Shown here piece after piece: positions 1 through 5,526 of a stretch of DNA of 5,526 nucleotides (position 1 is the first letter of the stretch; every line of letters begins with the position of its first letter). Made by a program: the position numbers and the translations under genes. A model generated the notes under the pieces. That model saw nothing but the letters and a program-made list of their open reading frames with translations, had not been told where the DNA came from and ran no database searches. The stretch spans positions 1 to 5,526 of the forward strand of contig JAIBDV010000229.1 in NCBI GenBank assembly GCA_024686055.1, read 5' to 3'. Origin of the DNA: Neptuniibacter sp. (GTDB lineage Bacteria > Pseudomonadota > Gammaproteobacteria > Pseudomonadales > Balneatricaceae).

Positions 1-861
1 AAACAGCTCAGCGTGCTTCTCGAACGCGTCTTTGTAGAACACGCTTACCGCGTGACCAAATACGATCGGATGGGAGACTTTCATCATGGTCGCTTTAACG
101 TGCAGGGACCACATCACACCGCTGTCTTTACAGTCGTTCAGAGTCTTTTCGAAGAACGCGCGCAGCGCCTTGCAGCTCATGAACATACCGTCCAGTACTT
201 CGCCTTTTTCCAGGCTCAGTTCTTTTTTAACGGTGACTGCGCCGTCTTTACCGATGAATTCGATGCGAACACCACCGGCATCAGCCATGGTGATGGATTG
301 TTCGCTGGAGAAGAAATCGCCTTCACGCATGTAATCAGCGTGGGACTGAGACGTCTGGCTCCAGGCACCCATGGAGTGCGGGTTCTTGCGTGCATAAGCT
401 TTTACGGCTTTAGGTGCACGGCGGTCAGAGTTGCCCTGGCGCAGAACCGGGTTGACTGCGCTACCCAGAATTTTGGAGTAACGCGCCTGGATGTCCTGTG
501 CTTCAGTGCTGTCTGCTTCATCCGGGTAATTTGGGATGTCGTAGCCCTGGCCCTGCAGTTCAGCAATGGCTGCTTTGAGCTGTGGAATAGACGCAGAGAT
601 GTTTGGCAGTTTGACGATGTTTGCATCTGGCTGCAGGGTCAGTTCACCCAGCTCGGCCAGGGTATCGGCCATTTTCTGATCTTCAGTCAGATTTTCAGGG
701 AATGTTGCCAGAATGCGTGCCGCAACAGAGATGTCGCTGATGGCAACATTGATGTCTGCAGCTTTAATGAAAGTTCGAACGATAGGAAGCAGAGAGGCAG
801 TTGCCAGTGAAGGTGCTTCATCGGTCAGCGTGTAGACAATTGTTGGATTATTAGTCGTCAT
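1..861 (-). CDS. icd: Monomeric NADP-dependent isocitrate dehydrogenase, N-terminal part (runs off the left edge)
   Basis: It oxidatively decarboxylates isocitrate to 2-oxoglutarate with NADP+ in the cytoplasmic TCA cycle. This is the large monomeric type (about 740 residues), unrelated in length to the dimeric E. coli Icd; only the first 287 codons are here. Reading the minus strand from ATG at 861 gives MTTNNPTIVYTLTDEAPSLA, then NISAS at 87-91, and SAVNPVLRQGNSDRR with Ser134, Arg141 and Arg147. From memory of the Azotobacter enzyme, these align with its substrate-binding Asn85, Ser132, Arg139 and Arg145 at a constant offset of two. HVKATMMKVSHPIVFGH (254-270) contains Lys256, probably the catalytic lysine. 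The frame is open from the start codon to base 1 with no stop. The start is fixed by an AGGGGA ribosome site 5 nt upstream. The upstream mltC gene is 414 bases away, so icd is probably transcribed alone. The family call is firm; residue roles rest on remembered numbering. Confidence 0.95.
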   Translation of the reverse strand, partial: MTTNNPTIVYTLTDEAPSLATASLLPIVRTFIKAADINVAISDISVAARILATFPENLTEDQKMADTLAELGELTLQPDANIVKLPNISASIPQLKAAIAELQGQGYDIPNYPDEADSTEAQDIQARYSKILGSAVNPVLRQGNSDRRAPKAVKAYARKNPHSMGAWSQTSQSHADYMREGDFFSSEQSITMADAGGVRIEFIGKDGAVTVKKELSLEKGEVLDGMFMSCKALRAFFEKTLNDCKDSGVMWSLHVKATMMKVSHPIVFGHAVSVFYKDAFEKHAELF

Positions 862-865
862 TTTT

Positions 866-871
866 TCCCCT
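866..871 (-). promoter_or_regulatory. Ribosome binding site of icd
   Basis: On the minus strand AGGGGA is followed by an A-rich 5-nt spacer and then ATG. It is the best Shine-Dalgarno match in the window and settles the icd start codon at 861. Confidence 0.8.
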
Positions 872-875
872 GATA

Positions 876-959
876 TATCCAGCTGGATAGCCACAGGCCT
901 GATGTAATGGCGTCCCGCAGGTGCGTACTACAGCAGACCTCATGCCTAAGGAATTACAT
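876..959 (-). promoter_or_regulatory. Dyad-rich leader of icd
   Basis: Between the predicted icd promoter and its ribosome site lie three symmetric elements. There is a perfect 14-bp palindrome TATCCAGCTGGATA (876-889) just upstream of the ribosome site, and a perfect 8-bp palindrome CAGGCCTG (894-901). There is also a 7-bp inverted repeat, ATGTAAT (902-908) with ATTACAT (953-959), which encloses smaller complementary segments (GGC/GCC and AGGT/ACCT in the transcript). The symmetry is directly visible. Whether it serves as a folded RNA leader, as protein operators, or neither is inference. It matches no riboswitch class that I recognise. Confidence 0.4.
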
Positions 960-970
960 TAGCGCCGCGG

Positions 971-1000
971 AGTATACGCCAGATTGGCGCCTGGTATGAA
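971..1000 (-). promoter_or_regulatory. Candidate sigma-70 promoter for icd
   Basis: On the minus strand the -10 hexamer is TATACT (971-976, 5 of 6 to TATAAT) and a weak -35 TTCATA (995-1000, 4 of 6) lies 18 bp upstream. The spacer contains a short dyad, CGCCA-N3-TGGCG. Transcription would begin near 964, giving a leader of about 100 nt. This is a pattern match only. Confidence 0.45.
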
Positions 1001-1045
1001 GTAGCAGGGCGTTTTTTCAGACAGGTTTCTACTAAATGCTAATGG

Positions 1046-1088
1046 CTGGATATCACTACCAAATCGCTCTGCACCTTGTGATATCTGG
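1046..1088. repeat. Inverted repeat, 8-bp perfect arms
   Basis: GATATCAC (1049-1056) and GTGATATC (1078-1085) are perfect complements separated by 21 nt. Two wobble pairs and one further C-G pair extend the arms to 1046 and 1088. No T-run follows on either strand, so it does not look like an intrinsic terminator. It lies 45-90 bases upstream of the predicted icd -35. It could be a regulator site or a small RNA fold; the sequence does not decide. Confidence 0.45.
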
Positions 1089-1218
1089 GTGCTAGAGCAT
1101 AAGGGTAAATTAAAAATCATTAAAATCAATAAGTTACATGTTTGTTCGGCGGTGTTTCTACGTCCGTGCAAACGCTGTGAGATAAACGGTATTGGGATAA
1201 GTGGCTAAAACTTCTGTA

Positions 1219-1258
1219 GTAACGCTACAACATTCCTTGAACCTGTTTGTGGCGTTAC
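1219..1258 (-). terminator. Hairpin after mltC, possible weak terminator
   Basis: GTAACGC (1219-1225) pairs with GCGTTAC (1252-1258). The stem continues inward with a T-G wobble and ACA/ACA against TGT/TGT, with one bulged base, closing on an 11-nt loop. It sits 18 bases beyond the mltC stop codon. On the minus strand the only T-run (TTTT) comes about 8 nt after the stem, so termination efficiency is doubtful, although position and fold suit an mRNA 3' end. Confidence 0.4.
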
Positions 1259-1275
1259 GAGGGGAGAGGCTGGCC

Positions 1276-2436
1276 TTAGCGGTAGCGTTTTTTAGCCAGA
1301 TTTACCTTTTTCAGGTAGTCCTGGCTTTCTTTCGGCATTTTACTGCGCAGACGCTGGTAAACCTGATCCGGGCTTGACTGATTGATCAGCCGGAACGCTT
1401 TGTTTCTGTCCCTGGAAAAGCAGCGCAGCACATTGCCAGCGCCACCATTGTAGGCAGCGATCATACAATATTCCTTGCTCACAGGGTGGTTAACCCCGGC
1501 CAGATAGCGGCTTTGCAGGATGTACAGATAAGCACAGCCCATGCGGATGTTATTGCTGGGGTTAAACAGGTAATTACGACTGGGTGTACCGGCACCACCA
1601 TGGATCAGCTTCCAGCTGTCGCGGCCCGCAGTGCGTGGCACGATCTGCATCAGACCATAGGCAGGCACCCAGCTGACAGCGAAGGGATTAAAGTGGCTTT
1701 CGGTTTCAATAATGGCGTATACCAGCGCGGTGTCCTGGTGGTATTTACGACTGTGCTGATCCACCAGTGCACCATACTTGCCCTGACGGCGCTTTCCATG
1801 GTTGCTGACCAGTGGAAACTCAACCCAGCTTTCGGTGCGCTTGCGGCCATTATTGAGGGTCACCTGGCGGCTTTGTTTAGTGGTTTTGATCAGGTGGTCG
1901 GCAAAATGAGTGGCCCGCCAGTTCCAGCGGATTGCTTTACCGTCCTGATCCAGCACCTGTTCATAGAGGAAGGGCTCGGCACCTGGTTTGATTGGCTTTG
2001 CCGAAAACAGATCGACGCCATTCGGGTCATCGGGTGAGAGAAGGGTGCTGATAATCGCCTGCTTTAGCTGGCCGGGTATCAGGCTTTCAACTCGCACCGT
2101 ACCTTTACGAAAATCGATAATGCCCCGGCTCTGATAATTGTCGGTGTATTTCACCCAGCTATCGGTATCCGAACTGCGGGCGTTCTCCTGCCCCCACACA
2201 CTGATGACATCGGTAATAAACCGGTTAGCAAAGCGTTTAACCTGTTTGAGATCCTGCTGCAGTACAGTGGGGTTGCTTACCCAGCTGTGGGCTCTATTGC
2301 GGGCAACTGACAGTGCAGCATCCTCAAGCGAGCTTTGCTGAAGAGCTGTGCGTGATGCTTGTAGAACCTGTTGTGTTGTACAGCCGGGCAGGGCCAGTGA
2401 TGACAGGGCAAGCAAAAAGGTACGGCGGCTAGGCAT
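1276..2436 (-). CDS. mltC: Membrane-bound lytic murein transglycosylase C (lipoprotein)
   Basis: It cleaves the MurNAc-GlcNAc bond of peptidoglycan with formation of 1,6-anhydroMurNAc, acting from the inner face of the outer membrane in wall turnover. The 386 residues compare with about 359 in E. coli MltC. Residues 1-19 form a lipoprotein signal with lipobox LPGC and Cys19; the next residue is Thr rather than Asp, which favours outer-membrane sorting. The signal also contains SRRTFLL (3-9), close to the Tat consensus. Residues of about 60-220 match the MltC-specific N-terminal domain (DUF3393), including VKYTDNYQSRG and EPFLYEQVLDQDGKAIRW. The GH23 catalytic domain follows: ETESHFNP with probable catalytic Glu246, GLMQI (261-265), GTPSRNYLFNP, and AYNGG (328-332). 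It starts at ATG 2436 with a weak GGA ribosome site 8 nt upstream and has its own promoter. It is intact and looks functional. Confidence 0.95.
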   Translation of the reverse strand: MPSRRTFLLALSSLALPGCTTQQVLQASRTALQQSSLEDAALSVARNRAHSWVSNPTVLQQDLKQVKRFANRFITDVISVWGQENARSSDTDSWVKYTDNYQSRGIIDFRKGTVRVESLIPGQLKQAIISTLLSPDDPNGVDLFSAKPIKPGAEPFLYEQVLDQDGKAIRWNWRATHFADHLIKTTKQSRQVTLNNGRKRTESWVEFPLVSNHGKRRQGKYGALVDQHSRKYHQDTALVYAIIETESHFNPFAVSWVPAYGLMQIVPRTAGRDSWKLIHGGAGTPSRNYLFNPSNNIRMGCAYLYILQSRYLAGVNHPVSKEYCMIAAYNGGAGNVLRCFSRDRNKAFRLINQSSPDQVYQRLRSKMPKESQDYLKKVNLAKKRYR

Positions 2437-2466
2437 AGATATCGTCCGTGATCGATAAGTCCTCTG

Positions 2467-2494
2467 ATTCTAAAAGGATATTACTGAAAGTCAC
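2467..2494 (-). promoter_or_regulatory. Candidate sigma-70 promoter for mltC
   Basis: On the minus strand GTGACT (2489-2494, 4 of 6 to TTGACA) is followed after 16 bp by TAGAAT (2467-2472, 5 of 6 to TATAAT). A transcript starting near 2460 would have a leader of only about 24 nt before the mltC ATG. Confidence 0.5.
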
Positions 2495-2582
2495 CCTGTT
2501 TTTGGCGGTTACCTGAGCGTTAAGCTGTATTGTTCTGGCTGAGCAGGGCGGGCCTGGTGGATCAAAGGTAGATAAGAGATCG

Positions 2583-2616
2583 TTGATATAAATACGAATC
2601 CATATCAATAGTATTT
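2583..2616 (+). promoter_or_regulatory. Two interleaved inverted repeats, candidate operator of the DUF4856 gene
   Basis: TTGATAT (2583-2589) and ATATCAA (2602-2608) form a perfect 7-bp dyad with a 12-nt spacer. Interleaved with it, AAATAC (2590-2595) and GTATTT (2611-2616) form a perfect 6-bp dyad with a 15-nt spacer. The first arm also reads as a -35 element, TTGATA (5 of 6), so a bound protein could block polymerase; no strong matching -10 is evident (AATAGT at 18 bp, or an extended TGCTAGTTT at 2629-2637, are the options). The stretch 2588-2606 matches the 19-bp Fur consensus at 11 positions, mostly in one half, which is suggestive but weak. The gene starts about 100 bases downstream. Confidence 0.45.
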
Positions 2617-2714
2617 GTGATAAGCCTGTGCTAGTTTACGTGCCAGTCAGATGCGAGGGTGGTTCTCAACGGCCAGACTCGACATATAACCCTTACAAGC
2701 TATAGGTTTTTCTT

Positions 2715-4127
2715 GTGAAGCTGAAAAAGATTGTCATGGCGCTGGCCATTGCTGCGATGGGCTCTACGGGTGTTGCTGCGCAGGCAGCAGATGTATATGC
2801 AGATTTTCCGGTTACGGTTAAAGACTACAAAGGAACAGCGACACAGTCTGTTTCTTATAGCGGCCAGATGGCCCGTCAGGTACTGCATACCTCACTGAAA
2901 AAACTGGCCAAGCAGGGCAATGGACAGCCGAATGCTGCACTTAAAGCGCAGATGATGGCGTACTTTGACGGTAAGGATGCCGGTCGTGAAATTCTTGCGC
3001 CGACGTCAAAAGGCACATTCGTGCTGGCACAGCAGAACATTGATCAGCTGTCCAAAAAGAAAAACCTGGCAGGGAAAGCATATAAAGGTGCTGTAACCAG
3101 CTGGCCGGGCAATATGACCGGTGCTGAAGTACTGGCGTTTATGATCGACAAAGCCTCATCTGCTGACAAAGGCTACGATGCGGTAAACGGTCTGGATTAC
3201 GCTCAGCTGATCTCCAAGTTCACTATGGGTGCGGTGTTCTACAACCAGGCGGTAGATCACTACCTGGATGAGAAGCTGGGCGCTGATGTTAAACCGAACA
3301 GCAAACCGTACAAAGCAGGTGCAGCCTACACGGGCAAAGAGCACGTCTGGGATGAAGCCTTTGGTTACTTCGGTACGCCGGCTCATACGCTGACGCTGAC
3401 GGCTAAACAGGTGCATAGCATTGCCAAAAACAAGCCTGACGCGCTGACGCTGGCCGATGCGAATGGCGACGGCAAAGTTAGCCTGTATAACGAAATGGCC
3501 TTTGCCCACGCGTATTACGCAGCGGGCTTTGATAAGGGCGGCAAAACAGCTTACCTGCACACCATCACGAAAGCGTTTGTGGATGGTCGTCAGCTGCTGG
3601 CCGACGCCAAGGGTGAAGCCCTGACCGATGCGCAGCGCAGTGAGCTTAAAGGTTATGCGAAGACAATCGCTGATAACTGGGAAAAAGTGATCGCTGAAGC
3701 GGTGTTCAAATACGCCGGTTCCGCTTACAAAGACCTGGAAATGATCACGGCGATGCTGGAAAACGACGGCGATGTCAGCAAGCTGTACCGCACCTACGGC
3801 AAGCACTGGGGTGAGCTGAAAGGCTTTGCCATGGCATTGCAGGTGAGCGGTAAAGATATGGGCGCGACCGGTGTACAGCTGAACCGCCTGATCGGTTTTG
3901 GCCCGGTGCTGTTGGGGAACACTCAGGTAACCGGTATTGATGCCAATGGTGGTTACGTACAGTCTGCATCTGTGTCCATGTCTGAGTACATGTTGCAGCT
4001 GCTGAAAGTGCAGAAGCTGATGGTTGATGAATTTGGCGTTGAAGCACGTAATAAAGACGTGCTGGCGGGCATGACTGACCTGATTGAGAAACTGGGTGCA
4101 GAAGCGGCCAACGCTGAGAACGACTGA
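2715..4127 (+). CDS. Secreted DUF4856-domain protein, imelysin-like
   Basis: No biochemical function is established. Residues 1-24 form a Sec signal peptide (KLKK, a hydrophobic core, then AQA before Ala25), so the mature protein of about 446 residues is probably periplasmic. Features that I associate with DUF4856 appear in order: SVSYSGQMARQ (45-55), EHVWDEAFGYFG (209-220, with His210 and Glu214), and HWGELKGFAMALQ (364-376). The largely helical make-up and the HxxxE-type motif recall imelysin/M75 proteins, which are often linked to iron; that link is an inference. A calcium-loop-like segment DANGDGKVSLYN occupies 248-259. The GTG start is chosen because it supplies the basic N-region; an in-frame ATG at 2736 would remove all of the lysines. 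The ribosome site is weak (TAGG, 8 nt upstream). Interleaved dyads lie upstream and a strong terminator downstream, so it is probably monocistronic. Confidence 0.85.
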   Translation: MKLKKIVMALAIAAMGSTGVAAQAADVYADFPVTVKDYKGTATQSVSYSGQMARQVLHTSLKKLAKQGNGQPNAALKAQMMAYFDGKDAGREILAPTSKGTFVLAQQNIDQLSKKKNLAGKAYKGAVTSWPGNMTGAEVLAFMIDKASSADKGYDAVNGLDYAQLISKFTMGAVFYNQAVDHYLDEKLGADVKPNSKPYKAGAAYTGKEHVWDEAFGYFGTPAHTLTLTAKQVHSIAKNKPDALTLADANGDGKVSLYNEMAFAHAYYAAGFDKGGKTAYLHTITKAFVDGRQLLADAKGEALTDAQRSELKGYAKTIADNWEKVIAEAVFKYAGSAYKDLEMITAMLENDGDVSKLYRTYGKHWGELKGFAMALQVSGKDMGATGVQLNRLIGFGPVLLGNTQVTGIDANGGYVQSASVSMSEYMLQLLKVQKLMVDEFGVEARNKDVLAGMTDLIEKLGAEAANAEND

Positions 4128-4140
4128 TTATTGATGGATT

Positions 4141-4166
4141 CAGGCCAGCGTTAATACGATGGCCTG
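4141..4166 (+). repeat. Small hairpin after the DUF4856 gene
   Basis: CAGGCCA (4141-4147) and TGGCCTG (4160-4166) are perfect 7-bp complements around a 12-nt loop, 13 bases past the stop codon and 13 bases before the main terminator stem. There is no T-run of its own. It may protect the mRNA 3' end or be incidental. Confidence 0.4.
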
Positions 4167-4179
4167 ACGATCAGGGATG

Positions 4180-4209
4180 AAAAGCCAGCCGGGTAACCGG
4201 CTGGCTTTT
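4180..4209 (+). terminator. Strong intrinsic terminator of the DUF4856 gene
   Basis: AAAAGCCAGCCGG (4180-4192) pairs perfectly over 13 bp with CCGGCTGGCTTTT (4197-4209) around a GTAA loop. The arms end in A4 and T4, so the same fold could stop transcription from either side. It separates the DUF4856 gene from the hydroxylase gene. The T-run is short (four) before a C. Confidence 0.85.
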
Positions 4210-4228
4210 CGCGTCTATGAAGGGCTCT

Positions 4229-4257
4229 GTAGCAGCTCGCTCCGCGAGCGTCCTGCT
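4229..4257 (+). repeat. REP-like extragenic palindrome with GTAG head
   Basis: A GTAG tetranucleotide (4229-4232) overlaps the start of an imperfect palindrome. AGCAG (4231-4235) pairs with CTGCT (4253-4257), and the core GCTCGC (4235-4240) pairs with GCGAGC (4244-4249) over a TCC loop, sharing the G at 4235; the right arm carries an extra 4-nt bulge (CGTC). REP elements of Pseudomonas and relatives have a GTAG-type head followed by a bulged GC-rich hairpin in intergenic DNA and are moved by RAYT transposases. Only one copy is in the window and no RAYT gene is present, so the class is inferred from shape alone. Confidence 0.5.
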
Positions 4258-4261
4258 CTGG

Positions 4262-4290
4262 GGTCTATATATGCCACTGACAAATATAAC
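4262..4290 (+). promoter_or_regulatory. Possible promoter of the hydroxylase gene
   Basis: TATAAC (4285-4290) matches the -10 consensus at 5 of 6 positions and lies 27 bases before the GTG start. The region 17 bp upstream (GGTCTA, 4262-4267) is a poor -35. Because a terminator and a REP-like hairpin lie just upstream, some local promoter is expected; this is the best candidate. Confidence 0.3.
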
Positions 4291-4300
4291 CTAACCCACC

Positions 4301-4307
4301 AGAGAGG
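4301..4307 (+). promoter_or_regulatory. Ribosome binding site of the hydroxylase gene
   Basis: AGAGAGG lies 10 nt before GTG 4318. It supports that GTG as the start; no in-frame ATG lies close enough to be a better choice. Confidence 0.6.
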
Positions 4308-4317
4308 CCGATAACCG

Positions 4318-5310
4318 GTGGACAGTTTCCTCAGCACGTTTGGCAGTGATTACCTTAATGGTCTGATTGAGACTTTCAGCAGCCCGCGTAAACGGCTGTT
4401 TCTGGGCTATGTAGCCATTGCGCTGGTCATTGGCCTGGTCTGGTTGCGCTGGCAGGGTAAAACATTGAAAACTGCCCTGGCTGCGATGCTGAGCCGCGAG
4501 ATCTGGCTTTCTGCGTCTGCGCGGGCTGATTACGCTATTGTGCTGATCAACCGTGCGCTTTTCCTGCTGCTCTCACCGCTGTTGCTCGGCCAGCTGGCGG
4601 TGGCGACCTGGCTCTACTTCCAGCTGTTTGATCACTATGGTCTGCCTCCGGCAGCGGGTACGCTGCTGCCGGACTGGGCCGTTGTGACCAGCTTTACCCT
4701 GTGGTTTTTTCTGCTCGATGACTTTGCCCGCTACTACCTGCACCGGTTGCTGCACCGCTGGCCCGTACTGTGGGCGTTTCACAAAATGCATCACTCAGCG
4801 CGGGTACTAACCCCCCTTACGGTGCTGCGTACGCACCCGGTTGAAGGGCTGCTGTTTTCCCTGCGCAGTGTGCTGGTACAGGGGTTGAGCATTGGCCTGT
4901 TCAAGTTCTTCTTCGCCAGCCAGGTGGATCTGTACACCGTACTGGGGGTCAGTGTGATCGTGTTTGGTTTTAATGTTGCCGGTTCCAATCTGCGTCATTC
5001 CCATGTACCTATTCACTACTGGCCCTGGCTGGAGAAAATCCTGATATCTCCGGCTCAGCATCAGATTCATCACTCCACCGATGTCCGTCACTTTGATACC
5101 AATTTTGGTGCCGTGCTGGCGGTGTGGGACTGGCTGGGGGGGAGCTTGCACCGTTCTGAACCGGGCAGGGCATTAGAGTTTGGTGTCAGCCAGCGAAAAG
5201 AGCCGGGTGAGCAGACGCTAGTCACACTGTATCTGCAACCGTTCAAAGCGGCCGCAAAAATTCTGATCCAGCCACTGCAGCGCTGCTGGAAGGGCCTGCG
5301 ATATCGTTAA
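4318..5310 (+). CDS. Sterol desaturase / fatty acid hydroxylase superfamily membrane protein
   Basis: A 330-residue integral membrane protein of the di-iron hydroxylase superfamily, which uses O2 to hydroxylate or desaturate lipid substrates at the membrane. The histidine clusters are in the usual order: HRLLH (142-146), HKMHH (155-159), NLRHSHVPIH (224-233) and HQIHH (248-252), so the metal site looks complete. Hydrophobic segments are at about 28-46, 73-101, 121-136 and 176-220. The C-terminal 60 residues are more polar and less conserved. Start GTG 4318 has a good ribosome site. The substrate cannot be read from the sequence; bacterial members act on sterols, carotenoids, fatty acids, ether lipids or ornithine lipids, and no neighbouring gene narrows this. 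It is separated from the DUF4856 gene by a terminator, so it is probably its own unit. Confidence 0.92.
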   Translation: MDSFLSTFGSDYLNGLIETFSSPRKRLFLGYVAIALVIGLVWLRWQGKTLKTALAAMLSREIWLSASARADYAIVLINRALFLLLSPLLLGQLAVATWLYFQLFDHYGLPPAAGTLLPDWAVVTSFTLWFFLLDDFARYYLHRLLHRWPVLWAFHKMHHSARVLTPLTVLRTHPVEGLLFSLRSVLVQGLSIGLFKFFFASQVDLYTVLGVSVIVFGFNVAGSNLRHSHVPIHYWPWLEKILISPAQHQIHHSTDVRHFDTNFGAVLAVWDWLGGSLHRSEPGRALEFGVSQRKEPGEQTLVTLYLQPFKAAAKILIQPLQRCWKGLRYR

Positions 5311-5526
5311 TAAGCCATCCTGCCCCGCTGAGCTTCAGCTACATGATCCTGTAAACCAGCGGGTTTATCGGCACGGTGTACGGGATCTACACGCCTGACA
5401 TTTCTTCTCTGCTCGACCCTGACCTCTGCTCTTAAACAACGGCTACAGTTGCTTTCATCTGACTTTCAGCCTGACGGATATTCCGTGACGATGTGCGACT
5501 CGATTGAGTCTCTATAGCACTGCTGT
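5311..5526. other. Gene-free right end
   Basis: No convincing gene, RNA or terminator is visible after the hydroxylase stop. Small symmetries occur: GCTGA-N3-TCAGC (5327-5339), GTGTA-N7-TACAC near 5380-5395, and GACTC-GATT-GAGTC (5497-5510). None is followed by a T-run. Frames in 5312-5425 stay open for about 25-30 codons but have no start codon with a ribosome site. Confidence 0.5.

Larger units (their letters stand above)
862..1275. other. Gene-free region between icd and mltC
   Basis: These 414 bases hold the icd promoter and leader on the left, a GATATCAC inverted repeat in the middle and the mltC 3' hairpin on the right. A strongly AT-rich patch lies at about 1104-1136. The only reading frame of any length is about 70 codons on the minus strand (1171 to 959); its product resembles no family I know, it has no convincing ribosome site and it covers the icd promoter, so I do not call it. 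No tRNA or known small RNA was recognised. Confidence 0.6.

Noticed and set aside
13..810. Open frame of 265 codons on the plus strand across the icd gene
   Set aside because: It is antisense to the clearly recognisable isocitrate dehydrogenase, has no ribosome site, and its Cys/Phe/Arg-rich product looks like a codon-bias shadow.
959..1171. Frame of about 70 codons on the minus strand upstream of icd
   Set aside because: It overlaps the predicted icd promoter, has no good ribosome site, and its product has no recognisable motif.
1219..1258. tRNA-like element suggested by GGTTCAA on the minus strand
   Set aside because: No acceptor, D or anticodon arm can be fitted around it; the simple long hairpin explains the symmetry.
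1486..2037. Open frame of 183 codons on the plus strand within mltC
   Set aside because: It is antisense to conserved MltC catalytic sequence and its product resembles no family; it is explained by codon bias of the real gene.
2583..2608. Possible FNR site because of TTGAT and ATCAA half-sites
   Set aside because: FNR half-sites are separated by 4 nt; here the spacing between TTGAT and ATCAA is 16 nt.
3156..3806. Open frame of 216 codons on the minus strand within the DUF4856 gene
   Set aside because: The plus strand carries a signal peptide and family motifs throughout; the antisense product lacks recognisable features.
5312..5425. Short open frames downstream of the hydroxylase that might be a gene remnant
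   Set aside because: Two frames stay open for only 25-30 codons, neither has a start, and neither peptide matches a family that I can name.

Overview
The window looks like chromosomal DNA from a moderate-GC gammaproteobacterium, probably a marine or Oceanospirillales-like lineage. This is inferred from a monomeric NADP-type isocitrate dehydrogenase, an MltC-type lytic transglycosylase, E. coli-like signal sequences and codon choice, and a REP-like palindrome of the kind common in Pseudomonas and relatives. No marker allows a genus call.

Layout: (1) 1-861, minus strand, the first 287 codons of a monomeric isocitrate dehydrogenase that runs off the left edge. (2) 862-1275, a gene-free stretch with the icd promoter, a leader dense in dyad symmetries, and further inverted repeats. 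(3) 1276-2436, minus strand, MltC, a peptidoglycan-cleaving lipoprotein whose signal peptide also carries a twin-arginine motif. (4) 2437-2714, a divergent regulatory region with a good promoter for mltC on one side and two interleaved inverted repeats upstream of the rightward gene. (5) 2715-4127, plus strand, a secreted DUF4856 protein with imelysin-like features and an EF-hand-like loop. (6) 4128-4317, a hairpin, a strong 13-bp-stem terminator and a REP-like element. (7) 4318-5310, plus strand, a membrane-bound di-iron hydroxylase of the sterol desaturase/fatty acid hydroxylase superfamily. (8) 5311-5526, no supportable gene.

The four genes appear to be separate transcription units. They share no evident pathway: central carbon metabolism, cell-wall turnover, a periplasmic protein possibly linked to iron, and lipid modification. 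I see no phage, CRISPR, insertion sequence or defence system. The points most worth a second look are the interleaved dyads before the DUF4856 gene, the EF-hand-like insertion in that protein, the Tat-like lipoprotein signal of MltC, the palindrome-rich icd leader, and the GTAG-headed REP-like hairpin. Most of the window is ordinary housekeeping sequence.
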